From contig OY783198.1 of assembly GCA_963678675.1 (NCBI GenBank), positions 2,423,001 to 2,487,000 of the forward strand: 64,000 bases of DNA, in the 5' to 3' direction. The position numbers were made by a program, and so were the translations under genes. This document shows, piece after piece, positions 45,301 through 56,171 of this stretch; the stretch's first letter is position 1; each line of letters opens with the position of its first letter. A model generated the notes under the pieces. That model did no database searches. It was given only the letters and a program-made list of their open reading frames with translations, and was not told the DNA's origin. This DNA comes from Xiphydria camelus (taxonomy: Eukaryota; Arthropoda; Insecta; Hymenoptera; Xiphydriidae).

Positions 45301-48196
45301 TATCATTTATTTAGAGTTTTACTGACACCGCGTTCCATACGACAGGATCGCAAGATTGTTGATATGCCATGGCACGAGCGGAATGGCGAGGGGACCGAAA
45401 AGGAAGTGCCATATTACTCCGGACTGCCTACGAAAAGAACACCAATCAAAGGTATGATTAGTTTTCAGTGGATCTTTACTAATAGAGTACAATTCCGTAG
45501 CTTGTGCACACAGAGACACTGTGTTGTCAGGTATGTATTGAAGAGATCTACGGCTATGAATTGCGCGGAAATTGGGCTGCTACAACGTACCGATTGTTGA
45601 TCTTTATGCGAAACTTTCGATGAAGGAGATTCGAGAATCTCCTTTGAGAACGTCTTAGCGACTAGTCGATGAGTGAAAACGCCCACGGTACGACTGCTAA
45701 TAATACTCCCGATTCGTAAAAGTCTGGTCGTTTCGAATGTCAATGCAGTTTTTAGCCGATGTCACGTACGTTGATTAGCAGCAAATTTTCTAGCAATACA
45801 GTAATAGCTCGCCATGCGCAGATGCTCGCTTTCCCTCTGGATTCGACACCGGGATTCGAGCGACACGATATCAGAGAATTTCAGGAATCCCACAGCTTAC
45901 ATTGATTAAAAAAAAAAAAAGAATCGCTTTATTATTTCCTCGCGACAGCGAGTATCGTTTCGACTATTTTCATTTAGGTTGGTGGATTGTGAAGAAGACA
46001 AATGAAATCACGTTGAGCTTCCTGCACTGCGACTGTCAGCGGGTGATTGTATACTGAAATAATGATTGCGTATGTCGTGATATATAGAAGTGTATTTAAT
46101 ATGAGGTGCTTTAGAAATACAAATATATACAATCGCTTCACCGAAGCAAATAAGGAAATACTTATGTGTTACTCGGTAAATAATCGAAACATATTGAAGT
46201 GTCAGTTATTTTTGAGACTGTGTATCATTCGTCGCTATTGTACAGTATGCGATAATATAACTATGCTTATTGTAAATATTTACGTTTCTATTCTGTACAC
46301 TCTGTAAGAATGCTCCGCCAAATAAATTAATTCCACTCCCCACCCATTTTCAGAGCGTCGGGATTGGACTAAAGAGGGGGAATTAACGTCAACCATTTCT
46401 CAAACATCTTTTAACGAATTATCTTTATGTTTTCAGTGACTTGAGTGTATCACGGCAGAGCATAAGGTCATTCTTTATGAACTTAACTTGCATTTCCATT
46501 TCAAAGTCCGGATTATCCTAATTTCAAGCGTTTTGGGTTATAGGGTTGCAGTTCTTCAGCGCAGCCACTGCTTGGTATTGCAAACTTTGCGACTCTTGGA
46601 TCGGTGACCTCCATTGCGCTAGCCTGCACTTGAAGTCTAAACGCCATTCCGAAAATTTTTCCGTGAGTACATGTTTTTTAGAGCGTTCTTCGAGAGCCTG
46701 TTATTTTTATGTGGAAATATAATTCTTCTGTCCCCTTTGTGCAGCGCTTTGTGGAACAGAATCCTCACTGGGAGACCGATTGGATGGCCGATCGTGAGAA
46801 AGCCTTCTCCGAGGAGAGACACAAACAAATACAGTTGGAACTGCAAAAGCAGAAGGAAGACGAACCACCGCCAAAGTCTAAGAAGTCAAAGAAGAATAAA
46901 AAAAAGTCGAAGAAGAGCAAAAAGCGCAGAAACAGGAGCAGCGCCAGTGATTCTTCGACCGATTCTGACAACACCGCTGACACCGATTCCGATCAAGACG
47001 TGTCCAAGAGCATACGAGTGGCGATGAGGAACAAAATGAAAGCGTCTACTCAGGCGATTTTGAACGAGGAGATAGACTACCATGGGATTAAGCTGAAGGG
47101 ACATTGGGCGCAGGTCGCGCAACAAGTAAAACAGACCACACCTGAAATATCCCAGGAGTCGGATAAGAGGCAACTGTTGAACTCCATTCGAGATAAATTG
47201 AAGGCGAAGCAAGAAGAGGAGATGAAAGAACGAAGGCACAGCGAGGATCAGGCTATGATGCAAGAGGAAGAGGAAGCCACCGGAAACACTTTCCCGAAAA
47301 AACCCGAGGGTTTAGAAGCGTGGGGGCCGAAGGAACCACCTAAGCCATTTTGGATCAAGAAGGAAGAGACTGAGAAACCTCAACCACCGCCGGGAAAGCA
47401 AATCGAAATTCCGAAACCAGAGGAAATGCCCAAGCCGCATATGGGATTTTGGACGAAACAACAAGTAAATATGACCGCCGTAAAGCAACCACCGGAAAAT
47501 AAATCGGGTGAGAAGGAGGAGGAGAGGGAACGCGATAATCGGGATCGAGGAGAAAGGGACAGAGACAGAGATCGCGATAGGGATCGTTACAAGGAGGATC
47601 GAGAGCGCAAGTACGATCGGCGCGAAGAGAAGTACGAGAGATACGAACGGTACGATAGAAAACGTGGAAGGGACAGGGGCGGCGACTATTACGATGATCG
47701 TAGAAAGAGAGATTCGGGAGAGTCTCCGCGACGGGAAAGAAACTGGCGAGACAGTCCGAAGGGCAACTACGAGCGATATCCCAAGGAGAAGAGAGAAGAG
47801 AACAACTCTTCCAACGACGAGTCAAAATTTGAGAAGAAGACTAATGAGTCCGCTTCCAAATTTAAAAAAGGTGGAGTACAAACAAAGAAGCCAACACCTC
47901 AAGTAACGAAAGGAAAATTGCCCTTCATAGGAAGGCTGCCGCTGTTCAAGAAGAAAGCGGAAGAGCCCAAGCCCGAGAAAGACATCGCGCCTCTGCCCTA
48001 TCAACAAAGTAAATTCGAGGATACTCCAAAAGTGCCGAACGAGATCATAAATCCGCCAGGCGTAGTGCACATTACCAAACTCGCGACCCCGGTCAATCTG
48101 AATGCTAGCATTAATAATAACGGCAATCAAGCAACCAAGGCGCAGCCGATGAAGATCCTAGTAGCTCCGCCTCCACCGGTATTGAACGAGGTCAAA

Positions 48197-48227
<31 letters not shown>

Positions 48228-48994
48228 AACCGCAGCCGCAGCAGCAGGTCGTCGACATGGAGATCGAAGACCAATCAGAGGATGTCCTCATCGAAGAACC
48301 CATGGTGGAGCAGCAGAAGCAGGTGGAAAATGTAGTAGCGAAACTGCCCTTGCCTTCGCATCCTCCACCGCCTTTGAACCGGCCGCCGCCTTCATTTACA
48401 CCCAGCCAACAGACGCCACCTCAAGTCCCGACGGGGCCTCCGTTCACGCCCAATCGGCCACCTCCGTTCATTCCTAATACACCGCCTCCGTTTATTCAGA
48501 ATACACCGAGGTTCAATCAGTCCGTGCGACCGCCCGTTGTACAAAATCACCCTCCTCCCTTCGTGGCAAGCCATCCGCCGCCGGTCGTGCAGGCGAATCC
48601 CAGATATTCGAACCCACCTCCGCCGTTACCCACGGCAGCGGAACCGTCTCACGATGTGGCGGAGATACCGGAACCCGTGGAGAAACGTCCCGATTCGAGC
48701 ATACCTCTTCCGGATGATCTGCAAGAGGCCCTCAATATTATCTTCCCCAAAGAGGAGACGGAAACGAAGCAGCAGCAGCAGCAGCAGCAGCAGCAGTTGC
48801 AAGTGCAGCACCAGGAAGACACTAGTGTCATGTACGCTAGTATGTACAGTATGTTGGGTTGCGTCGGCTACGGACCAGAATACATGGACCAACCGCCGCC
48901 GGAGATAACTCAGGCGGAAACGGAAGCCGATACGCAACCCGGGCCGGACGACCTGAGAATGCTCGGCATTGACGAGGGTGATACCATTTTGTAA
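42354..48994 (+). CDS. Matrin-type zinc-finger protein (CG9776/ZNF318-like)
   Basis: Eight coding exons: 42354-42650, 42945-43079, 43667-43835, 44140-44321, 44580-44951, 45346-45451, 46544-46662 and 46745-48994; 3,630 nt, 1,209 residues. Two matrin-type C2H2 fingers are visible: [20 protein letters not shown] with a following TNEH (about residues 357-380), and [20 protein letters not shown] with a following KSKRH (about 430-455). Such fingers usually bind double-stranded RNA or nuclear scaffolds. The N-terminus is an Arg/Ser stretch (about 1-75). Then come a Pro/Tyr-rich part, a coiled coil with [20 protein letters not shown] (about 205-300), and after finger 2 a Lys/Glu part and a long Arg/Asp/Glu repeat. 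A Pro-rich region and a polyglutamine run follow near the C-terminus. The call rests on finger arrangement and architecture; a nuclear RNA-processing or transcription role is inferred. A 5' UTR intron probably ends at 42,307. Confidence 0.85.
48771..48796 (+). repeat. CAG repeat coding polyglutamine
   Basis: An almost pure CAG run in the last exon of the matrin zinc-finger gene gives nine consecutive Gln, then LQVQH. Confidence 0.95.
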
Positions 48995-50440
48995 ATCTGT
49001 GTCTTACGAAAGTATTCGTGATGATGAATTTTGATAAGACGCGACCGGCTTCTCTCAGCAGCTGACACGATGTCAGATAAACTGTTTCGGCGTGGCGATC
49101 GTCAATTCGAAAAGTGGACGATCTACGTATATGGATGTCAAGCTGAATTCGGTGAGTAAAACTTTCATTTTATCGTCGCGGTAAAGTGATTTGCGACGAA
49201 TACAGTGTGTTTGCGATCCAGTATCAGCTTCTTTAAAAACGTTTTAAAAAGAGATGGAGGTATAAATAAAATATAAAAAATATTCGCGGTTTGCTTGGAT
49301 TTTAGATAAACGATACAATTATACATTGTTATCAATTTGTGTAAGACTCGTTTAGTGATTTTATGCTGCTATCTTATCAAGTACATACTCAAAAATCCGC
49401 GCGAGCGACGTCACTGCTCGAATTGACGAACTACATCTACTACGAACAGAATTTCAGAAACAAAATAATAACATTAATTAGAATTAACCTTACCGTATGA
49501 GTTTATTGTTAAGTTGTAATATCCATTGGGGATAGAACAGAATATGAAAAATAAAATATACTTGAGATTTACGTCGATGAGGATTTTTATTCAGTCTTAC
49601 AATAAAAGAAATTGCATCATTGCAGTTTGCAATAAACATGTCCAAATATTGCGTTCGACATATTGAATATACAATGTGGCGTGTGTACATTTCTTACACT
49701 TCCGTCGAGTGCACAATGTGTCGTGTGTCTTAAAAGCAAATAGCATATCAAAAACACCTAACCCAGGATATCTAAATATTTCATCTTATTATGGCACGTG
49801 GGAACGCGCCATTTGCTCGCAACCCTTTGCTATACAGAAAACATCATTCACCTATCATAAATCAATTATTGTATACATATCACATTAAATTTCATTTCAT
49901 CGTTAAATACATCATTGATATAAAATGTTTATTTGATTCGTAGGAATGTCAGTGGTGCGAGACATAATATGGCAAGTGTATAACGTAATTCGCCCCTTAA
50001 CACCCAGTTGGAATGACTGAACGACAAAGATTATTCTGAACATTAAAGACTAGTAGCTTATCGCGAATCCATAACGTAAAATCGGATTTCAAGGCACGAC
50101 AATAAACTTTTTTCATTGATAAATTGAACAATTTTAGCGTGATAAAAAGAGTGGTATCAATTATACACCTAAGAGTAACGTATATTTTCATATTCGCCCT
50201 CACGATTATTTTATCTATTTTTTTTATGTCTATTACTTTAATATGAGGGAACATTTTGAAATATATACTGTGTAACGAGCTTTTCTATTCGGGTTAATAA
50301 TGGAATGATAAAGATCAATTAAATGATACTCAATATAACACAGAGATTAATCGCCAGAATTCTCTAGCGATGGAATCGGGTCAAAAGGGTAAAATTAAGT
50401 GCACGGTGGAGTGACGTGCCCTCATCGTTTAAAAACACGT
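48995..50440. other. Convergent 3' UTR region of the zinc-finger gene and Adpgk
   Basis: Tail-to-tail spacer. Plus-strand AATAAA occurs at 49,265 and 49,550; minus-strand AATAAA at 49,933-49,928 and 49,507-49,502. The two 3' UTRs could therefore end close together or overlap, depending on which signals are used. No coding sequence seen. Confidence 0.6.
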
Positions 50441-52684
50441 TTAAATTTGCGGCACGAGCCCAGCACTCGAAATATTGTCACCACCACCAGCAGTTTGACT
50501 AGCTTGAGTGCATACCAGTACCGGGGCTACGCATACTTCCACAGCAATGTTATCTTCGTCGATTTTAAATACCTCGTCCCAACAGGAAATAGGTTTCTTA
50601 TCATCCAGCGGCATTCTTTTACCAGCTTTGATGGATGTTGAGAAACTTTCGTCCATTATCAACATTGCCTTTTGAATGTCCACCTGCGGCAAAATAACGG
50701 GTATCAAGTAAACCGCTTCCCCCGTGACGATTGAAATGTTTGCCAGCGACACCTCGGACTCACGTTATTCGATCCGCAAACGTGACGATGCGCGGTCAAA
50801 GATGCCTTGGCCGCGGCTGCCATCGTATTCTTCCACACGGAATTCTTTACGGTCAAGATCGCTTGATACGCTAGAGTGTGAACGTGAACGCGCGTTAACT
50901 CTCTAGAGTTCGCAACCGACTTTCCGTTTCGCCTAATCAATTTGAATAACGTTCTCATCTGATCCAATACCGTAGCGACTCGTGGATTCGAGTCCGCTAC
51001 TAGCGAGATATTTCCGTAATACATGGAGTTGTATAAATTAGCTATCTCTTGTTCATTCATGCCCAGACTGTCGGAGAAGGGTATCACTAGCTCGGATAAT
51101 TCGGAAAGTAAGCTCTCTTCGGCAAACGAGGCCATTTCAAAGTGAATCTTAGTTGTCCTTGGCTGGTTGATCATTTGACTTTTAAGCACTTTCAGGCGAT
51201 TCGTACGTTCTCCTAAAAGATCGGAAATATTCTTAGGGGTGCGATTCTTCCGAGAAAACTATACGTATGGAGAAATCCTCGGCTTTTTACGCTACTCAGA
51301 AGAAATGCTTCTTCACCTTCTGGAAAGGGGTAATTATCCATCATCTGAAGCCCGCTAACGACGAGAAGGTCGGGCTTAAAAGCTGGCAAAACTTTATCAA
51401 ACTCTTCCATTGATTTAATCGTAGGATTGTACGCGTCATTATGAATTATATATCTGCAAACGGTGAAGGTGCGTCGCGATCAACTACTTCCGTCTTTTCG
51501 CTGTACCCGACATGCTAATGGTCATTCAACAACACTCAACCTATTTGCCCTTGGACTGGTGTAGGGACCCCAAGATTCTCCGCGTTTGTACTCCAAAATT
51601 AAATGAATATCATCACGGTCTACCTCCCCTCCCACGACCTCGATATCAGATGGAATCATTTGACGGAGAGACCGCGTCATCTGAGCCGCCAAAACGACGT
51701 TACATCCTTCTTTAGAAAATCTGAGAGCCATAACCGCCGCGTTTCCTCCGATCGACGAATACGAAGTCGGGAACGATCGCGCTTTAGAGACGAGATTATC
51801 GAAAAGGTCGCTATTCGACATGTAGCGTCTGAAAAAGTTGGTTTGTAGGACTACGATCGCACGCGATTACTCGTACGCTTGCAGATTGCAAATTTTTTTA
51901 ATAAAAAAAAATTATTTAATTGCTCGTTTATTGCTACAGTTTGTAATTTCATAGATTTATATAAAAATAATAGCAAATCACACGACATATAGTTAAATTG
52001 TACAAATAAAGCGGTAAATGATACGTCAAAACAAAAAAGTATAGTGTCAATAGAGAAACCAGAGAATATAAAATTTGTGAGTCAGTTAGTTTTGTTAAGA
52101 AGTGGAAGAAGTCTGTCTGAAACTCCTGCAGATTAAAAAGCAAATAAGTAGGTGCAAAAAGAGAGAAATAGGAAGAACATTAACACGGTACAGGCGCTCT
52201 AAGTCTGATTGTGAGAGAGGACTCCCTCGTAGGCCTCTGTTTTTATGGACTCACTGATATTACAGGAGACTACCAAATAAGCAGTGCATCTATGCGGGGT
52301 TAAATAGAATAAAATGCGGAAAGACGTTGAGAAGAAGAAAATAATGATCTCCTACTCGGACGCCGCTCCATGGCGAAAGTAGTAGGCGAAACTTTTCAGC
52401 AATTCCTGCTCAGTCTGAATTTCGTCAAAGTGCTCCGGATTGCCTACGGCTTGCGTATACTTCAATAGATACTTGGAATCGATGAAAACGTCGGTGCATA
52501 TCCCGTAACCAATCGCGACCTTCGGCCTTCTGGAGTTGTCATGCTTGTTCTCCACTCTCTCCAGGCCCTCCAGAACGGAAATCAATCGTGCTTGCAGGGG
52601 GTTTTCCGAGTTTCTATAATAAATTCCGATCGAAACGGCTAGTAACGTCACTAACGTTCCGAATTTGACCCCCTTGTGTTCCAT
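50441..52684 (-). CDS. Adpgk: ADP-dependent glucokinase
   Basis: Five exons: 52684-52356, 51828-51541, 51453-51317, 51212-50764 and 50683-50441; 1,446 nt, 481 residues (human about 497). The enzyme phosphorylates glucose to glucose-6-phosphate using ADP as donor, and in animals is tied to the endoplasmic reticulum. An N-terminal hydrophobic segment (GTLVTLLAVSIGIYY, about 9-23) fits a signal anchor. Family signatures: VAIGYGICTDVFIDSKYLL, FAYYFRHGAASERY (across the first splice), GGNAAVMALRF, PDLLVVSGLQMMDNYP, TKIHFEMASFAEESLL, and near the C-terminus AGGGDNISSAG, where the aspartate (about residue 470) is the expected catalytic base of the GxGD motif. Intron 4 is short (80 nt) and open in frame at its start, so a naive open frame mis-joins there. 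Head-to-head with Uev1A. Confidence 0.96.
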
Positions 52685-53232
52685 TACGAGCAACGTAACG
52701 CGTCACCTCGCACCACACCGCGCCACTCCGTACTGCTCCGTATTTCCACGTTCCGATTGACACTTGCAGCAGTACGCGTTCCGATTGACACTTGCAGCAG
52801 TACGCGTTCCGATTGACACTTGCAGCAGTACGCTTTCATAGCGATCAGCTGATAACGGCAATGACAGGAGGAAAATTTCTGGCAGTCCCACATGAAGCGA
52901 AGAGAAAACGCAGTCAAGAGCGTTCGTGCCCTATAGCGGGACAAACAGAAACTAGAGATTCCGTTGCGAGCGTTGCTCGTGCACGTTGACCATCTAGCTG
53001 TCGATCTATATAATTCATGATTACAGACAACCTCACGGAGGTTGGCTGAAGTTTTGCAAAGTGGGATTCCTTTCGAAATTCAACATTATTTAATCCGAGT
53101 TAGTTTCGGGTAATGTAAAATCCCGCATCGGAATTAACTCTCAAGTTTCGAAGGCAATTCAATTGCGGCGTTACTCGGTAAATTTCGCAGTTTTCTAGAA
53201 AAAAATATTGTGCCCCGTGAAAATTCGAGATC
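52685..53232. promoter_or_regulatory. Putative bidirectional promoter of Adpgk and Uev1A
   Basis: The two start codons are 548 bases apart in opposite directions, so promoters and short 5' UTRs of both must share this gap. It contains three perfect 28-bp tandem repeats (52,749-52,832). No TATA box stood out. A shared regulation is inferred from spacing only. Confidence 0.55.
52749..52832 (+). repeat. Three perfect 28-bp tandem repeats
   Basis: Units 52,749-52,776, 52,777-52,804 and 52,805-52,832 are identical and begin CGTTCCGATTGACACTTGCA. They end 65 bases upstream of the Adpgk ATG, in its promoter or 5' UTR. Confidence 0.95.
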
Positions 53233-54286
53233 ATGGCGGTATCCACGGCCGGTGTAGGTGAGTGCTTTTCCTTGTTTTTCTTCGTCAAATCCGGTATTTC
53301 GCGAGAAATATTTAGTTTCTTCATGCATTTCGCCGATTCCTCGAGTAGCGGGATTCCCGACGTCTTCTTTCTCGCGGAAGTACGTTTAACAGGTCGAGGG
53401 TTCGATTCACGATCCATCACATTTCTTGAGTAACATTTTGTACTGACAGTTGTGGACGTATAGTAAACGCGCAGGAAGCGGGGCTCGTAGTAGCAAAGAT
53501 TTCACCACTTTTCGAATTTATAACGTTACGAAAATGCTTTGGTTTGGTTTAAACGATACTCTGATCCAAGTACTGTGCGCAAGGTTACTCGAGGCATGCT
53601 CCGATAAACTTGCAAAGCACTGCACTATAGTCAATTTTCCATCACCTTTCTTGGGAACCTTTTTAGCATTTGTCCTTGTATTCTGTTCTCAGTTGTACCT
53701 CGAAACTTTCGTTTACTCGAGGAGTTAGAACAAGGACAAAAAGGTGTCGGTGACGGAACCATCAGTTGGGGCTTGGAAAATGACGATGACATGACCCTAA
53801 CGCATTGGACCGGAATGATTATAGGCCCACCTAGAGTAAGATGTTTACGTGAAACAATTTTTCGTTATCAAGACCAGCCGTGTAAAAATGTGATCTTTAT
53901 GGCGATGATCTTTATTTGTAATTCCCTCTGTTTTTTCAGACCCCATATGAAAATAGGATGTACAGTTTGAAAATTGATTGCGGTCCGAGATATCCAGACG
54001 ATGCTCCAAATGTAAGATTTTTAAGCAGGATCAACATGAATTGCATTAATGGCACCACTGGAGCGGTAAGCATTTTACGCTCGCATCGCATGCTGTGCTA
54101 TCTAAATATTAAGGCTTTAATTTGACGTTCGACGATGCCCAAAAGGTGGACAATCGTAGTGTACCGGTACTGGCGAGGTGGCAAAGAGAGTACACAATCA
54201 AGACAGTTCTGCAGGAGCTCCGTCGTCTCATGACATTGAAGGAGAATATGAAACTTTCTCAGCCGCCAGAGGGCAGCACATTTTAG
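53233..54286 (+). CDS. Uev1A: Ubiquitin-conjugating E2 variant Uev1A
   Basis: Four exons: 53233-53257, 53693-53835, 53940-54065 and 54146-54286; 435 nt, 144 residues, the normal family size. Uev1A is a catalytically inactive E2 that pairs with Ubc13 (bendless in flies) to build Lys63-linked ubiquitin chains for signalling and DNA-damage tolerance. The protein starts [20 protein letters not shown] and shows the E2 fold landmarks [40 protein letters not shown] and [16 protein letters not shown]. Where active E2 enzymes have the cysteine region, [13 protein letters not shown] is found without the HPN-type active site, as in other UEVs. The first coding exon has only 25 nt, and its partner 435 bases away was placed by phase and by the family N-terminus. 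Plus-strand AATAAA at 54,673 fits the 3' end. Confidence 0.96.
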
Positions 54287-54672
54287 CCTAACCATGCATA
54301 AACTTATCACCTCTTCCTTTTTGCGGTAGCATGAAGTAAGACCTTATTATTATAAGGTACCAAATAATATTGCTTTGGTGTCCAATGAAGACGTATGTTA
54401 AGGGAAGAAATACACCTTTGCGAGCGAAAGGTGAAAAGCCGGATTCGCGGAAAGTAGGTCAAGAAAGGTAGAGAAAAGGTCGAATCTGTATTTCTTTAGT
54501 TAGGAAATATTGTACGGAGGAGCGTTTGACGTTCCTGTGCGATGATCTCTGCGATTGTCACGCAGTTAACAAATTCGCCATTTGAGGAATAGAATGAGAT
54601 TAGCAAGACCGGAGGACACTTCTTTTGTTTTTCTTTTTAACTCGAATACAGAATAGAGCGTGTGCAAGGGTC

Positions 54673-54678
54673 AATAAA
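54673..54678 (+). other. Candidate poly(A) signal of Uev1A
   Basis: AATAAA 387 bases after the stop codon, the first canonical hexamer I noticed. Confidence 0.5.
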
Positions 54679-55892
54679 GAGCGTGCAACTTCCTTGATCA
54701 ACTTACGAATACTGGTTCGACTCGCCGAGTTTGTAATATAAAACGGGGAAAAGTCAGAGTTTGGATCTAAAGTACATACTGGAAACACACTGTGCGTAAC
54801 AAGAAGTGGTAGGTAATCGGCGGAAACCTGAGGTTTCTTAAATAGCATTAACAATGTCTGTATCGTGCACCGGCAATGTGCATTTCGTTTCTGCACAGAC
54901 CCCACTTTCGAAACAAGCAGCATGTATCAATGAATACGTACACTTACATAGCTCGTTTTATACTTTCACAATTCTCATTAAATGCCTAACTCTCGATTGC
55001 CGAATGCCTTGAGATTTTACTTCGATGAAACAATATCATGCTAATCCGTATGGTAAAGCAAAGAATGTGTATATTAAAATGCGTATTACTATATGTTTTG
55101 ATAATTGTGAGAACATTGTCCAAGAAGGGGAGCTTCTTATTCTGTGCAAAAAAAACAAATGTCTCATACTAGATGAATACTTATATCACCTACAATGAAA
55201 TACAACTTTTAAAAAGATGCATTAAAATTTTCAAAACACAAGCAGTTCCAGCGAGCCCATGTTATCGTAACGTATGCCTCATGTGGGGACTCGTTACATC
55301 AATATTGGAGCTTAATGAGAAAATTATCAGTTGCATAAATCACGGAAAATTCTGAGACAACTGTATATCGGCGCTATTAATTACGCGCATTGATTTCAAA
55401 CAGCATTTCATTACTCTACCAGATTGTAATTTTATTTATTATACTCCAGTCTTGGCGTCATTTGTAACAACGCAACTCGTAAGAGAGTGTCTACAACTAG
55501 CTTCTTAATTTATAAGAAATAAGAATTATTTTGACCTACGCTACACTCAAAGAGCTGTGACAAATTGTGCAGTCTGAAAATTCCATTTTCTAAATTCATT
55601 TAGCGAGGATAATTTCGAATTTTACGATTACGCGAACAACGATGGTTTATTCATTACGTCGTAACACTAGGCAAAAAAACGTACACATAATTGAATAAAT
55701 GATTGAAAACTTATTGGCGATAGCTTTGATGTCTTCTTTTTAATGAATGATTGAGGAATATACAATTATAACGATATAAATGGCCTTCTTTTAACTGACA
55801 TTTACTTCAAAAGATGGGTGGTAAGAGAAAAAAGAGAGAGATATAATACAGGAGGCGGTCTCTTTAGTAGACTTAATTATTTAATTTAATCA

Positions 55893-55898
55893 TTTATT
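55893..55898 (-). other. Candidate poly(A) signal of cytochrome c1
   Basis: Minus-strand AATAAA about 275 bases after the stop codon. Confidence 0.5.
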
Positions 55899-56171
55899 TT
55901 AATCAGACAACGATGCCATTGCTTCGGGTATCGTGTACATTGTACAATTTGATTGGTTTAACGTCGATGACAGTACGTTGAGGGCAATTCTTTTGGAATT
56001 GAAACATGCACTGAAAGTCATGTACGTGACAATTGTATCTATACGCGTATCGTCGCCGACTGCCTTCGTTTACTTTGTTTATCATAAAACTACGCTTCGT
56101 TCCCGAGTAATAAACTCGGTTCAGATGATTTCTGTGGGCCGATTGCTCGACCAGTTGATGTCAATGCGATG

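Larger units (their letters stand above)
54287..56171. other. Tail-to-tail spacer of Uev1A and cytochrome c1
   Basis: AT-rich, no coding sequence recognised. AATAAA at 54,673-54,678 (plus) would end Uev1A; a minus-strand AATAAA at 55,898-55,893 would end the cytochrome c1 mRNA, leaving about 1.2 kb between the two ends. Confidence 0.6.

Noticed and set aside
50690..50752. An apparent N-terminal extension VSLANISIVTGEAV on the last Adpgk exon
   Set aside because: It is the in-frame part of the short intron 4; joining GSNN to VDIQK keeps phase and matches the family.
53396..53410. GGTTCGATTC resembling a tRNA B box
   Set aside because: No A box at the right distance and no acceptor or anticodon stem could be folded around it; it lies in Uev1A intron 1.
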